52,296 bases of DNA from an uncultured bacterium. GTDB taxonomy: Bacteria > Cyanobacteriota > Vampirovibrionia > Obscuribacterales > Obscuribacteraceae. Below the pieces are notes generated by a model. That model worked only from the letters and a program-made list of their open reading frames with translations. It was not told the origin of the DNA and did not search any database. The DNA is taken from NCBI GenBank assembly GCA_903835185.1, contig CAILLX010000115.1, forward strand, positions 1 through 52,296, written 5' to 3'. How positions within the stretch are numbered: the stretch's first letter is position 1; every line of letters starts with the position of its first letter. The position numbers and the translations under genes were made by a program. This document shows positions 41,008-49,801 of this stretch, piece by piece.

Positions 41008-41760
41008 CTAACCCCGAGAGCTGCTCAAGATGTCGCTTCTCATTCTGAAGAGATCGGAGAAGGTTTCAGCAATTACAGAGAATTTGCCGCCAGAGGCTCC
41101 TTGAGACAGCCTGGGCAGGTGTTCAATTGGAATTTCGACAACTTTGAAGCCGGCGCGCCCGGTGCGGATGCACAGCTCTGCATCGACGAATGCAGTGGTC
41201 GATTTGAGCTGAATCTTGTTGAGAATGCTGCGGCGGAATAGTTTAATTGAGTTGACGTCTTTGTAGCTGATACCATATGCGGTGCGAAGCATCGTGTTGT
41301 AAATGAACGATTGAAACTTTCGCCTTGGCGGGTCGTTGCGCTTGACTCGCCAGCCGACTACCAGATCGTTGCCTGTTAGCCCAGCAGACATGGCAATGAG
41401 CTCTTTGGGTGCGAACTGATAATCGCCGGGCAGCGAGAAGATGAAATCTTTTGTGCCGGCATAATAAAGCTCGCGGATGGTGAAGCCAAACCCTTTGTTT
41501 GTCTCATGGTTGATAATCTTGAGAGCAGGAGTCGTTTTAGCCAGCTTCTGCAGCACTTCCAGCGTACCGTCGCGGCTGCCGTCGTTAGTGACTATGATTT
41601 CGTAATCGCCACAAAGCTCTTTGAGCAGGCAGTCAGCGTCGCTTACCAGCCGGCCAATCGTGGTCTCATCATAGTAAGCCGGAATCACTACTGAAACAGA
41701 TGTGAGTGGCAGTGGCGCCGGTGGTGTCATCGGGCAGGGTCTGGGCTCTGTCTGTGTCAT
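41008..41760 (-). CDS. Family 2 glycosyltransferase (DPM1-like)
   Basis: 250 residues. GT-A fold: VSVVIPAYYDETTIGRLV at the start, the nucleotide-binding VTNDGSRDGTLEVL near 57-70 and DFIFSLPGDYQFAP as the metal-region strand. RKFQSFIYNTMLRTAYGISYKDVNS is seen in dolichyl/undecaprenyl-phosphate sugar transferases of the DPM1-like branch. No membrane helices, so it is a soluble or peripheral enzyme on the cytoplasmic face. The next gene upstream is a sugar aminotransferase eight bases away, and both belong to glycan synthesis. The sugar and acceptor cannot be told. Confidence 0.88.
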   Translation of the reverse strand: MTQTEPRPCPMTPPAPLPLTSVSVVIPAYYDETTIGRLVSDADCLLKELCGDYEIIVTNDGSRDGTLEVLQKLAKTTPALKIINHETNKGFGFTIRELYYAGTKDFIFSLPGDYQFAPKELIAMSAGLTGNDLVVGWRVKRNDPPRRKFQSFIYNTMLRTAYGISYKDVNSIKLFRRSILNKIQLKSTTAFVDAELCIRTGRAGFKVVEIPIEHLPRLSQGASGGKFSVIAETFSDLFRMRSDILSSSRG

Positions 41761-41768
41761 GGCAAGTT

Positions 41769-42947
41769 CTACCTGTGTGTGGTTTCCAGTGTTGCTGTAG
41801 CTAAGGCTCTATGATCGCTGGCTTCGTGAGTTTTGTGGAACTCTGCAACGCTCTCTATGACATAGTCTACCTGCTCGTCAGTCAATCCCGGGAACATCGG
41901 TAAACTCAAGATCCGATCAGCAAGAGCTTCAGTAACTGGTAGATCGCCTGACTTGTATCCCAGGTAACTGTATGCTTTTTGCAAGTGGGCAGGAATTGGG
42001 TAATGAATCAAAGTGCCAATGCCGCACTCCATTAAGTACTCTTGCAAGGCGTCACGATTGTCTACTTGAATGACATAGAGGTGCCAGACGTGGCTGGAGT
42101 GGGTGGAGACACCAGGTGTTACCACCTTGTTGGCGAGACCGGTTGTATAGCGGCTGGCTATCTGTTGCCGGCGCTCGTTCCACTGCCCGACAAAAGGCAA
42201 TTGTACTGAAAGTATCGCTGCCTGCAACTCATCGAGACGGCTGTTGATGCCAATTATGTCATGATGATACCGCTTTGATTGTCCGTAATTACGGAGCATC
42301 ATGAGACGCTCGAAGTTTTCGCGTGAGTTGGTGCATACTGCGCCACCATCACCAAAAGCGCCCAGATTCTTGCTTGGATAGAAACTAAAAGCACCGAAGT
42401 CGCCAAATGTACCGGCGTTGCTTCTTCCTTTATAGACTGCGCCTGTGGCCTGGGCAACATCTTCTATGATGTAAAGCTTATGTTTGAGTGCCAGCTGCTT
42501 GATCTGGTCGAGATCTACCATCTGCCCGTAAAGGTGCACAGGGACGATTGCTTTCGTCTTTGCAGTGATGTGTCTTTCAACTTCACCGGGGTCCATGACA
42601 TAGGTGGTGCGATCGACATCAACAAAAACAGGTGTTGCTCCGGTCATGGAGATGGCTGATATGGTAGGGACTGCAGTGTGAGCCACTGTAATGACTTCAT
42701 CTCCCTGACCGACGCCGCAGGCTGCCAGGGCGAGGTAAATCGCCTCCGTGCCGGAGGCGCATCCTATGGCATAAGGTGTTCCCAGGAAAGCTTCAAAGTC
42801 GCGTTCGAAGCGCTCCAGCTCGCCGCCCAGTATGAAATGCCCGCTGGCAAGAGTGCGTGCTATGGCGCCATCAATCTCTTTCTTGTAAGTAGAATAGTGC
42901 GTTTTTAAATCGCCAAATGGAACATTCACAGTCCAGCCACCCCGCAT
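41769..42947 (-). CDS. DegT/DnrJ/EryC1/StrS-family sugar aminotransferase
   Basis: 392 residues from ATG 42947. A GTG at 42929 (MNVPFGDLKTHY) matches the family start better and has GGGGTGG ahead of it, so the true protein may have 386. PLP enzyme: CASGTEAIYLALAACG, EDVAQATGAVYKG and the Schiff-base Lys (193 from the ATG) in FYPSKNLGAFGDGG. The C-terminus has the usual HLYVIQ ... HYPIPAHLQKAY. Members transaminate keto-sugar nucleotides with glutamate. The neighbouring glycosyltransferase and divergent epimerase support an amino-sugar pathway for surface glycan. Confidence 0.93.
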   Translation of the reverse strand: MRGGWTVNVPFGDLKTHYSTYKKEIDGAIARTLASGHFILGGELERFERDFEAFLGTPYAIGCASGTEAIYLALAACGVGQGDEVITVAHTAVPTISAISMTGATPVFVDVDRTTYVMDPGEVERHITAKTKAIVPVHLYGQMVDLDQIKQLALKHKLYIIEDVAQATGAVYKGRSNAGTFGDFGAFSFYPSKNLGAFGDGGAVCTNSRENFERLMMLRNYGQSKRYHHDIIGINSRLDELQAAILSVQLPFVGQWNERRQQIASRYTTGLANKVVTPGVSTHSSHVWHLYVIQVDNRDALQEYLMECGIGTLIHYPIPAHLQKAYSYLGYKSGDLPVTEALADRILSLPMFPGLTDEQVDYVIESVAEFHKTHEASDHRALATATLETTHR

Positions 42948-43129
42948 AGAGGAGATAACTGCCCAATGGTAGAAGAAATATGCAAGTGGTGAATTAAGGG
43001 GGCTTAAATTCAGCTAAAAACATAGAATTTTTCACATGATAAGATCTCAACTCGCTCCACAGCCAGGTTTTGCTTGCTATTTATCAGCTTTGCCGCGGAC
43101 GGACAGTCAGTTAAGCAGGAGTTAATTAC

Positions 43130-44134
43130 GTGGTTTTCCTTAACCCAGATACATTTGCCGGCAAGACAGTATTGATAACCGGCGGCATGGGCTTTATCGG
43201 CTCCAACCTGGCTATTCGTCTGGCGAATTTAGGCGCCCAGGTCACAATTGTTGATTCGATGATTCCAGACTATGGCGGCAACGAGTTCAATCTGCATCCG
43301 GTTCGCGATCGTGTCAAGATTAATTACTGCGACATTCGGGATGTTTCAGCAGTCAATTATCTGGTTCGGGATCAGAATTTCGTCTTTCACCTGGCTGGAC
43401 AGGTTTGCCATCTCATGAGCTTGTCTAACCCGTTTCCAGATATTGAGATTAACATCACTGGCACGGCAGTGGTTATGGAAGCTCTGCGCAAGTACAACAA
43501 GGATGCTGTTGTTGTCTATACCGGTACGCGTGGACAGTATGGACCTTCAGTGTCTTTGCCTGTCAATGAAGAAGCGCCGACTAATCCGAAGGGGATTTAT
43601 GAGATCTCCAACCTGACAGCAGAGAAAATCATTAAGGTCTACAACGATGTCCATGGTATTCGGTCTGTTCTCCTGCGTTTGAGCAATATTTATGGCCCGC
43701 GTTCGCAGATGATGCATTCTCGTTTTGGGGTTTGCAACTGGTTTGTGCGTGTGGCTATGGACAATCAACAGATTCAGGTGTTTGGCGACGGCAGCATTTT
43801 GCGCGATTTTCTTTATGTAGACGACTGCGTTGATGCTATTTTAAAGACATCAATTTGCGATAAAGCCTACGGAGAGGTCTTCAATGTCGGCAACGATGTT
43901 GCAGTGAGCTTTCTCGATCTGGTTAAAACAATCATTTCAGTTGCTGGACAGGGCTCCTGGAAGTTTGCTGAGTTCTCGCCGGAGCGGAAGGCTCAAGAGC
44001 CGGGTGATTTTATCTCTGATATCGGCAAAATCAGCCGCTGTGCTGGCTGGAGACCCAAAGTCGGGCTTGAAGAAGGGCTTGCTCTGACGCTTGACTATTA
44101 TCGCCAGCAGAAGCAACATTATTGGAGTTCCTAA
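43130..44134 (+). CDS. NAD-dependent epimerase/dehydratase family (extended SDR)
   Basis: 334 residues starting at a GTG with AGGAG eight bases ahead. The Rossmann motif is VLITGGMGFIGSN (about 14-26), VDS binds the NAD ribose and FHLAGQV follows. The catalytic region is VVYTGTRGQYG then IYEISNLTAEK, so Tyr157 is there but the usual Lys of YxxxK is Asn161. The C-terminus (LRDFLYVDDCVDAIL) is typical of sugar nucleotide enzymes. It stands divergent from the aminotransferase and glycosyltransferase, and may supply the keto-sugar or change its configuration. Substrate unknown. Confidence 0.9.
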   Translation: MVFLNPDTFAGKTVLITGGMGFIGSNLAIRLANLGAQVTIVDSMIPDYGGNEFNLHPVRDRVKINYCDIRDVSAVNYLVRDQNFVFHLAGQVCHLMSLSNPFPDIEINITGTAVVMEALRKYNKDAVVVYTGTRGQYGPSVSLPVNEEAPTNPKGIYEISNLTAEKIIKVYNDVHGIRSVLLRLSNIYGPRSQMMHSRFGVCNWFVRVAMDNQQIQVFGDGSILRDFLYVDDCVDAILKTSICDKAYGEVFNVGNDVAVSFLDLVKTIISVAGQGSWKFAEFSPERKAQEPGDFISDIGKISRCAGWRPKVGLEEGLALTLDYYRQQKQHYWSS

Positions 44135-44173
44135 TAGCCGAACTTGATCTAAGCCTGCTAAAGCGTGCTAATA

Positions 44174-44206
44174 CTACCGGCACAATGCGAGCAATTGTGT
44201 CGGTAG
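44174..44206. terminator. 13-bp stem hairpin between convergent genes
   Basis: CTACCGGCACAAT (44174-44186), a 7-base loop, then ATTGTGTCGGTAG (44194-44206). All pairs match apart from one G-U. There is no U-run. It serves the ends of the epimerase and the oxidoreductase gamma gene. Confidence 0.5.
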
Positions 44207-44245
44207 CTGGACGATCACAGAAAGGCTGTGGGAACAAGGAGCCGA

Positions 44246-44791
44246 TCAGGCGTAACTCATCCCTTTTTCCAATGCTTGCATATTGCTTGCTAAGTATTCT
44301 GTTTTGGCGCCGAAAAACTCTTTAAAGCCGGCAGCAACATCTTCTTTGGTGAGTATGCCTGTGCGTGCTACATAAGTGCCGAGAATAACCATGTTGGCTG
44401 CTTTCTTCTCGCCTGCTTCTACAGCTGCATCGTTGGCCGGTACTGAAATTACTTGAAGGTCTTTGCGCTTAATCTGGCAGGTTACTAGATTGTTGTTGAT
44501 AAACAATAGCCCATCAGTCTTTATCCTTGGTTCAAACGCCTCCAGAGAAGGGTTATTCATGATGATCAAAGCATCAGGACTGGTGATCACAGGAGACCCG
44601 ATTGGTTGATCAGAGATGACTACAGTACAGTTAGCAGTTCCGCCGCGCATCTCGGGACCGTATGAAGGAATCCAGGTCACATTGAGCCCGCGCTTCATTG
44701 CGCAGTAGGCCAAGAGTTTTCCGATGAACATCAACCCTTGCCCGCCGAATCCGGCCATGATTACATTTGTGCAAATGCTTTTCCGCTCCAT
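44246..44791 (-). CDS. 2-oxoacid:ferredoxin oxidoreductase, gamma subunit
   Basis: 181 residues. MAGFGGQGLMFIGKLLAYCAM at the start is the hallmark of the gamma domain (GFGGQG), and YGPEMRGGTANCTVVISD is its second signature. It is the last gene of a four-gene operon (delta, alpha, beta, gamma), beginning 2 bases after the beta stop. Gamma completes the heterotetramer that oxidatively decarboxylates a 2-oxoacid to acyl-CoA while reducing ferredoxin. Confidence 0.92.
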   Translation of the reverse strand: MERKSICTNVIMAGFGGQGLMFIGKLLAYCAMKRGLNVTWIPSYGPEMRGGTANCTVVISDQPIGSPVITSPDALIIMNNPSLEAFEPRIKTDGLLFINNNLVTCQIKRKDLQVISVPANDAAVEAGEKKAANMVILGTYVARTGILTKEDVAAGFKEFFGAKTEYLASNMQALEKGMSYA

Positions 44792-44793
44792 GC

Positions 44794-45561
44794 TTACCTA
44801 GCCTCCTGTGGAACTTTGAATTCGCCTAACGGATAATGAGGCAACATATTCTCTTCCAACCATTCTATTGCTGCTGCTGGTGTCATATGCCAGTCAGTCG
44901 GGCATGGCGATAGCACTTCTACCAGTGAATAGCCCAGACCTTTTATCTGCGTTTCAAACGCCTTGCGAATAGCCTGTTTGGCTCTGACGACATACTTGGC
45001 GCTCGAGACAGAGACGCGAGAGATATAAGCCGGTCCATCCAGAGTAGCAAGCAGTTCTGCCATCTTAATCGGATAGCCGGCACGTTCTATCTTTCGCCCT
45101 GTAGGTGATGTTGTCGTCTTCTGTCCGACCAGTGAAGTTGGTGCCATCTGCCCGCCGGTCATTCCGTATGTGGCGTTGTTGATGAAAATAGTAGTTATAT
45201 TTTCACCACGAGCTGCTGCGTGAATTGTTTCTGCAGTACCGATAGCTGCCAGGTCGCCGTCGCCTTGATAAGTAAACACAGTCATATTGGGGTGAACCCG
45301 CTTGCACCCCGTTGCTATTGCTGGAGCGCGTCCGTGCGCAGCTTCAAACATATCGACATTAAGATAGTTGTACAGGAAAACTGCGCAACCTACTGGTGCT
45401 ACACCGATAGTCTGTTCGCGAATGCCCAGCTCATCAATAACTTCAGCAACCAGGCGGTTGACGATGCCATGCCCGCAACCAGGACAGTAATGTGTTGATA
45501 CTGGGCGCAGAGATTCTGGACGCCCAAAAACTCGTTCCATATTATTCATTTCTGTAATCAT
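44794..45561 (-). CDS. 2-oxoacid:ferredoxin oxidoreductase, beta subunit (ThDP-binding)
   Basis: 255 residues. [19 protein letters not shown] contains the Cys motif at the cluster/ThDP region, and the ThDP-Mg site is GDGDLAAIG ... [12 protein letters not shown]. The C-terminus, [14 protein letters not shown], is typical of the VorA/KorB branch. It starts 4 bases inside the alpha gene's end, so translation is coupled. Together with alpha it forms the active site. The 2-oxoacid cannot be fixed from beta alone. Confidence 0.92.
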   Translation of the reverse strand: MITEMNNMERVFGRPESLRPVSTHYCPGCGHGIVNRLVAEVIDELGIREQTIGVAPVGCAVFLYNYLNVDMFEAAHGRAPAIATGCKRVHPNMTVFTYQGDGDLAAIGTAETIHAAARGENITTIFINNATYGMTGGQMAPTSLVGQKTTTSPTGRKIERAGYPIKMAELLATLDGPAYISRVSVSSAKYVVRAKQAIRKAFETQIKGLGYSLVEVLSPCPTDWHMTPAAAIEWLEENMLPHYPLGEFKVPQEAR

Positions 45562-46616
45562 GGCGCCACCTTCACAAGCTTCTCTATTTCAGCAACAATC
45601 TCTTCATAGCTCGGCACCATGCCGCCAACTCGTCCGTAGAAGCTGACCTGGGCTGCGCCACAAACGCCAAGTTTGACGTCTTCAATCATCTGTCCCATGC
45701 TCATCTCAACCACCAGGATTTTTTTGACACGTTTAGCTATGTCGGCAAATGCCTGGTATGGGAAGGGGAAGAGGCTTATCGGACGGATCATGCCGACTTT
45801 GATTCCTTTTTGCCGCAACGCCTGAATGGCTGTTTTAGCAATTCGGGCAACGCTCCCATAAGCAGCAATAACTACTTCAGCGTCGTCTGTCAGATAGTTC
45901 TCCAGACGCACTTCATCTTTGCGCATCTTTTGATACTTCTCATACAGCTTAATGTTGTGCTTCTCCAGTTCTGCCGGATCCAAATTAAGTGTTTTGACCA
46001 GGTTGGATGCCCTTCCTTTAGCGCCGGTGCAGGCCCAATCTTTAGCCGGGAGGCTCACGGCTGGTCTCTTCTCAAATACCACCGGCTCCATCATCTGCCC
46101 GATAAAGCCGTCTCCTAAAAGCATGACCGGATTGCGGTACTTGTCCGCCAGATCGAAAGATTCCATAGTCAGTGAAACTGCTTCCTGGACAGTGGACGGG
46201 GCAAGAACCAACAGATGATAATCGCCGTGTCCGCCACCTTTGACCGCCTGGAAATAGTCTGCTTGTGAAGGCTGAATACCGCCGAGACCAGGACCTCCAC
46301 GCATGATATTAGCTATGACGCAAGGAAGTTCGCCAGCGGCGATGTAAGAGATTCCTTCCTGTTTCAAGCTTATGCCCGGGCTGGAGGATGATGTCATAAC
46401 ACGTGCACCGCTGCCGGATGCACCATAAACCATATAGATAGCGGCAATTTCACTTTCTGCCTGGAGAAATGTGCCGCCAACTTCCGGGAGTCTCCTTGAC
46501 ATATATTCAGGGATCTCATTCTGGGGCGTAATAGGGTAGCCGAAATAGTATCGGCAACCTGCCTGAAGCGCCGCCTCAGCAATCGCTTCATTTCCCGTCA
46601 TGAACCGCTTATCCAC
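45558..46616 (-). CDS. vorB: 2-oxoacid:ferredoxin oxidoreductase, alpha subunit (VorB type)
   Basis: 352 residues from a GTG at 46616, next to the delta stop (TAGTG overlap) and preceded by [45 protein letters not shown] and [20 protein letters not shown] match the alpha subunits annotated as VorB (3-methyl-2-oxobutanoate:ferredoxin oxidoreductase). KorA-type 2-oxoglutarate enzymes are close relatives, so the physiological substrate could also be 2-oxoglutarate. It works in the cytoplasm in amino acid fermentation or reverse carboxylation. All four subunits are encoded in order, which supports a functional enzyme. Confidence 0.9.
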   Translation of the reverse strand: MDKRFMTGNEAIAEAALQAGCRYYFGYPITPQNEIPEYMSRRLPEVGGTFLQAESEIAAIYMVYGASGSGARVMTSSSSPGISLKQEGISYIAAGELPCVIANIMRGGPGLGGIQPSQADYFQAVKGGGHGDYHLLVLAPSTVQEAVSLTMESFDLADKYRNPVMLLGDGFIGQMMEPVVFEKRPAVSLPAKDWACTGAKGRASNLVKTLNLDPAELEKHNIKLYEKYQKMRKDEVRLENYLTDDAEVVIAAYGSVARIAKTAIQALRQKGIKVGMIRPISLFPFPYQAFADIAKRVKKILVVEMSMGQMIEDVKLGVCGAAQVSFYGRVGGMVPSYEEIVAEIEKLVKVAP

Positions 46617-46876
46617 TATTCGTTGCCTCCAACCTTATTTTTGGCTTTGAAAACTTCTATGGCGACATCCGGGCACATCCTGGCACAAAGAGCGCAGGCA
46701 GTGCATTTTGCTTCCGGGTCGACAAATGCGGCTGGGTAGTAGCCTTTGGCGCTTACGCTCTCTTCAATCTTAATCAGATGTTGCGGACATGCACTGAGGC
46801 AGAGCCCGCAGCCCTTACAATAATCTTCGTTGATTACTATTCCGGCTCGTCTTTCCTTTTTTTCGCTATTGGACAT
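46616..46876 (-). CDS. 2-oxoacid:ferredoxin oxidoreductase, delta subunit (2x[4Fe-4S] ferredoxin)
   Basis: 86 residues from the ATG at 46876, which has GGGAGAA eight bases upstream; a frame extending to 46921 is less likely. Two cluster motifs are present: CKGCGLCLSACP (about 21-32) and CTACALCARMCP (about 59-70). It carries electrons from the ThDP site to external ferredoxin. First gene of the operon. Confidence 0.92.
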   Translation of the reverse strand: MSNSEKKERRAGIVINEDYCKGCGLCLSACPQHLIKIEESVSAKGYYPAAFVDPEAKCTACALCARMCPDVAIEVFKAKNKVGGNE

Positions 46877-47036
46877 ACACACAGTTCTCCCTTGCAGTAC
46901 GTATTTTAACGGCAAGACCACAAACAGTACTGCGCAGAAGCAATTGTAGCCCAGAATGAGCAGCTCTTTAGCCTACTTTAGCATCATGCAATGACTGGAC
47001 TGCCTGACATGTTCTCTTGTGGTCCGGACTACGTGG

Positions 47037-47768
47037 CTAGATGACCTGGCTAAAATTGCGTGCATAATTGACTACCGGCTGGGTAATTGAGTCAATGTTC
47101 TCTCTTTCTAAAACTGATTTGCGACTGCAATCTGTAATCTGCCCGATACCTAGCTGGCGCAAGACTTCTTGTATGCACCAGCTGCCATAGTCGCCTACTG
47201 AGTCTGCAAACTGGCATTCGTCTTGTGTAATCCCTACAGCGACAAAGATGCCGAAACCTCCTGACGGTAGCTGGTACCAGGCATCAGGTGCTTCGTCAGC
47301 GTACCAGATAAAAAAGCTGTCGAGCTCAGATGCGTCAGGAAAAGATATTGGTGCGTTTAGTCTGACCAGCCGGCCAGGGCTCAGAGTGCCTGCTGAATTG
47401 AAAACATGATAGGCCATGCTGCGCAAGATGCGGGCAGTCCAGTCCGCCTTCTGGGATGTTTTGATTAACAGCTCGCAGCCAAAGCCGGAGACTTCTTGCT
47501 GCTCGTCTTGAAACCATGGATTGGAGAGCCCGGAAGTCAGATAACTCCAGTGATGACGCTGCGGGTCAGGTTCATATGTGAGCAGAGCTAAAGCCTGCTC
47601 ATTATTCTTAGGATCTCCAGTATCAGATCCGTCGGTGCTTCCACCTCTGAGCAATCTGCTGTCTGCCGGAGCGTTGTAGTTGGTTGGAACAACTGATGTG
47701 AAGTTGCCAAGCAGCTCTTTGTAAAGGCTGTTGCGAGCTTCCCAGGCTTCTTGCATGAGTGAGGACAT
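47037..47768 (-). CDS. Suppressor of fused (SUFU) domain protein
   Basis: 243 residues from the ATG at 47768. A GTG at 47804 adds 12 residues; AGGAG lies about 16 bases before the ATG, so the start is not settled. HHWSYLTSGLSNPWFQ, SGFGCELLIKTSQ, RLNAPISFP, FFIWYADEAP and FGIFVAVGITQDE follow the bacterial SUFU pattern (HxxTxGLS ... GxELxL). Bacterial SUFU proteins are soluble and often act as immunity proteins or unknown binding modules. No toxin gene with a recognisable domain is adjacent. Function unknown. Confidence 0.8.
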   Translation of the reverse strand: MSSLMQEAWEARNSLYKELLGNFTSVVPTNYNAPADSRLLRGGSTDGSDTGDPKNNEQALALLTYEPDPQRHHWSYLTSGLSNPWFQDEQQEVSGFGCELLIKTSQKADWTARILRSMAYHVFNSAGTLSPGRLVRLNAPISFPDASELDSFFIWYADEAPDAWYQLPSGGFGIFVAVGITQDECQFADSVGDYGSWCIQEVLRQLGIGQITDCSRKSVLERENIDSITQPVVNYARNFSQVI

Positions 47769-47893
47769 AGTCTGACGTTCTGACGCTCCTCTTATCCTCT
47801 GCACATCAATAATATGTTTGGCAGTGGATTCTCCCTCTGAATCCCACCTTTTTATTTTCTCATAGAAGCGGATGCTTCGTTCTCAGCCACGCA

Positions 47894-49696
47894 CTACTCT
47901 TCTAACTTAAGTAGTGCCATGAAAGCTTCCTGCGGAATCTCTATAGTTCCTACTGACTTCATCCGCTTCTTGCCTTCTTTCTGCTTCTCAAGAAGTTTTC
48001 TTTTGCGGGATATGTCTCCACCATAACACTTGGCTAATACGTTCTTGCGTTGTGCTGAAACGTTCTCCCTGGCTATGATCTTGCCGCCGATAGCAGCTTG
48101 AATAGGGACATCAAAAAGCTGTCGCGGAATCAACTTCTTTAGCTTTCCAGCCAGGTGACGTCCGTAGGCTGGAGCCTTTTCGTAGTGCACAATAGCTGAC
48201 AATGCGTCCACCGGCTTGCCGCCAATTAATATATCTAGCTTGACCAGTCGGGACTCGCGGTACTCGCTAAAGTGATAATCAAGTGATGCATATCCACGTG
48301 AGCGTGATTTTAGCTGGTCGAAAAAGTCGGTGATGATTTCGGCTAAAGGCATCTCATAATGAAGCATCGCCCGGCGCGGGTCCAGATATTTCATGTCAAT
48401 AAAGATGCCTCGCCGTCCCTGGCAGAGCTCCATTAGCGGACCGACAAATTCGTTGGGTACCAAAATGTGGGCGTCGACATAAGGCTCTTCAATCAGCAGT
48501 CTGTAGTTGGCTTCCGGCAGCAGGGCCGGGTTGTCCACCATGATTGTCGTATTATCCGTCTTTGTTACGCGATAAATAACTGATGGGGCTGTCGTAATCA
48601 GGGAGAGGTTGTACTCACGCTCCAGGCGCTCCTGGATAATCTCCATATGCAGGAGTCCAAGAAACCCGCAGCGGAAGCCAAAGCCAAGTGCTTCAGATGT
48701 CTCCGGCTCGAAAAAGAGTGAAGAGTCATTTAACTTGAGCCTTTCAAGTGCTTCGCGCAGCTCTGGATACTGGTCATTATCAATTGAATAAATGCCAGCA
48801 AAAACCATCGGTTTAGCCGGGCGGTAGCCAGGCAGAGCTTCTGGAGCTCCGTGTTCGGCGTGGGTGATTGTGTCGCCAACCAGTGTGGAGACGTCCTTGA
48901 TTGATGCTGCCAGGTATCCGACTTCGCCTGGTCCCAGCCGGTCCACCTTAACTTGTTGCGGGCACAAGACACCAAGCTCGGTAACTTCAAATGTCTTTTC
49001 GTTGGCCATGAAGCGGATTCTGTCGCCAACAGACACAGAGCCGTCTTTGATCCGGAAGTAAGCTATTATGCCGCGATAGCTTTCGTAATAACTGTCGAAG
49101 ACCAGGGCCCGCAGCGGTAGATTGGTTGTATCTGGTGGCGGCGGCATCAGGTGCACAATAGCTTCGAGAACTTCGGGGATGCCAATCTTATTTTTGGCAC
49201 TGGCGAGAACTGCAATGCTGGGGTCGAGTCCGATTACTTCTTCAATCTCACTCTTGATCCTCTCTGGATCAGAGCTTGGCAGGTCAATTTTGTTTATGAC
49301 TGGCACAATCTCCAGATTGTTTTCAATGGCCAGATGAACATTGGCTAGTGTTTGCGCCTCCACTCCCTGGCTGGCATCGATTACTAGAAGAGCTCCTTCG
49401 CAGGCAGCCAGGCTGCGCGATACTTCATAGCCAAAATCTACGTGCCCTGGAGTGTCGATAAGGTTAAGGATGTATGTATTTCCGTCTGTTGACTTGTATT
49501 CCATCCTGGCTGGTTGCGCCTTGATAGTAATACCGCGTTCGCGTTCCAGATCCATCGTATCGAGCACCTGGGCTTGCATGTCCCGCTTGGCAATTGTGCC
49601 TGTTGCCTCCAGTAGTCGATCTGCCAACGTCGATTTCCCATGGTCGATGTGGGCGATTATGGAGAAGTTGCGGATAAGCTTGATGTCTGTGATCAC
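47894..49696 (-). CDS. lepA: Translation elongation factor 4 (LepA)
   Basis: 600 residues, the normal length. GTPase motifs: [14 protein letters not shown] (G1), RGITIKAQ (G2 region), [16 protein letters not shown] (G3) and NKIDLPSSD (G4). The C-terminal domain unique to LepA is present, ending [12 protein letters not shown]-like. It promotes 30S assembly and remodels stalled ribosomes. Start at 49696, divergent from the methyltransferase across about 105 bases. Confidence 0.98.
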   Translation of the reverse strand: MITDIKLIRNFSIIAHIDHGKSTLADRLLEATGTIAKRDMQAQVLDTMDLERERGITIKAQPARMEYKSTDGNTYILNLIDTPGHVDFGYEVSRSLAACEGALLVIDASQGVEAQTLANVHLAIENNLEIVPVINKIDLPSSDPERIKSEIEEVIGLDPSIAVLASAKNKIGIPEVLEAIVHLMPPPPDTTNLPLRALVFDSYYESYRGIIAYFRIKDGSVSVGDRIRFMANEKTFEVTELGVLCPQQVKVDRLGPGEVGYLAASIKDVSTLVGDTITHAEHGAPEALPGYRPAKPMVFAGIYSIDNDQYPELREALERLKLNDSSLFFEPETSEALGFGFRCGFLGLLHMEIIQERLEREYNLSLITTAPSVIYRVTKTDNTTIMVDNPALLPEANYRLLIEEPYVDAHILVPNEFVGPLMELCQGRRGIFIDMKYLDPRRAMLHYEMPLAEIITDFFDQLKSRSRGYASLDYHFSEYRESRLVKLDILIGGKPVDALSAIVHYEKAPAYGRHLAGKLKKLIPRQLFDVPIQAAIGGKIIARENVSAQRKNVLAKCYGGDISRKRKLLEKQKEGKKRMKSVGTIEIPQEAFMALLKLEE

Positions 49697-49801
49697 TTGG
49701 GTGTAAATTCGATCTTATGTAAATGGATGTGCGAGCCGCAGTTGTGGGCGACGCCTGCCGGTATATTATCAGGACCATATGACTGCGTACCAGGCTTTGT
49801 T

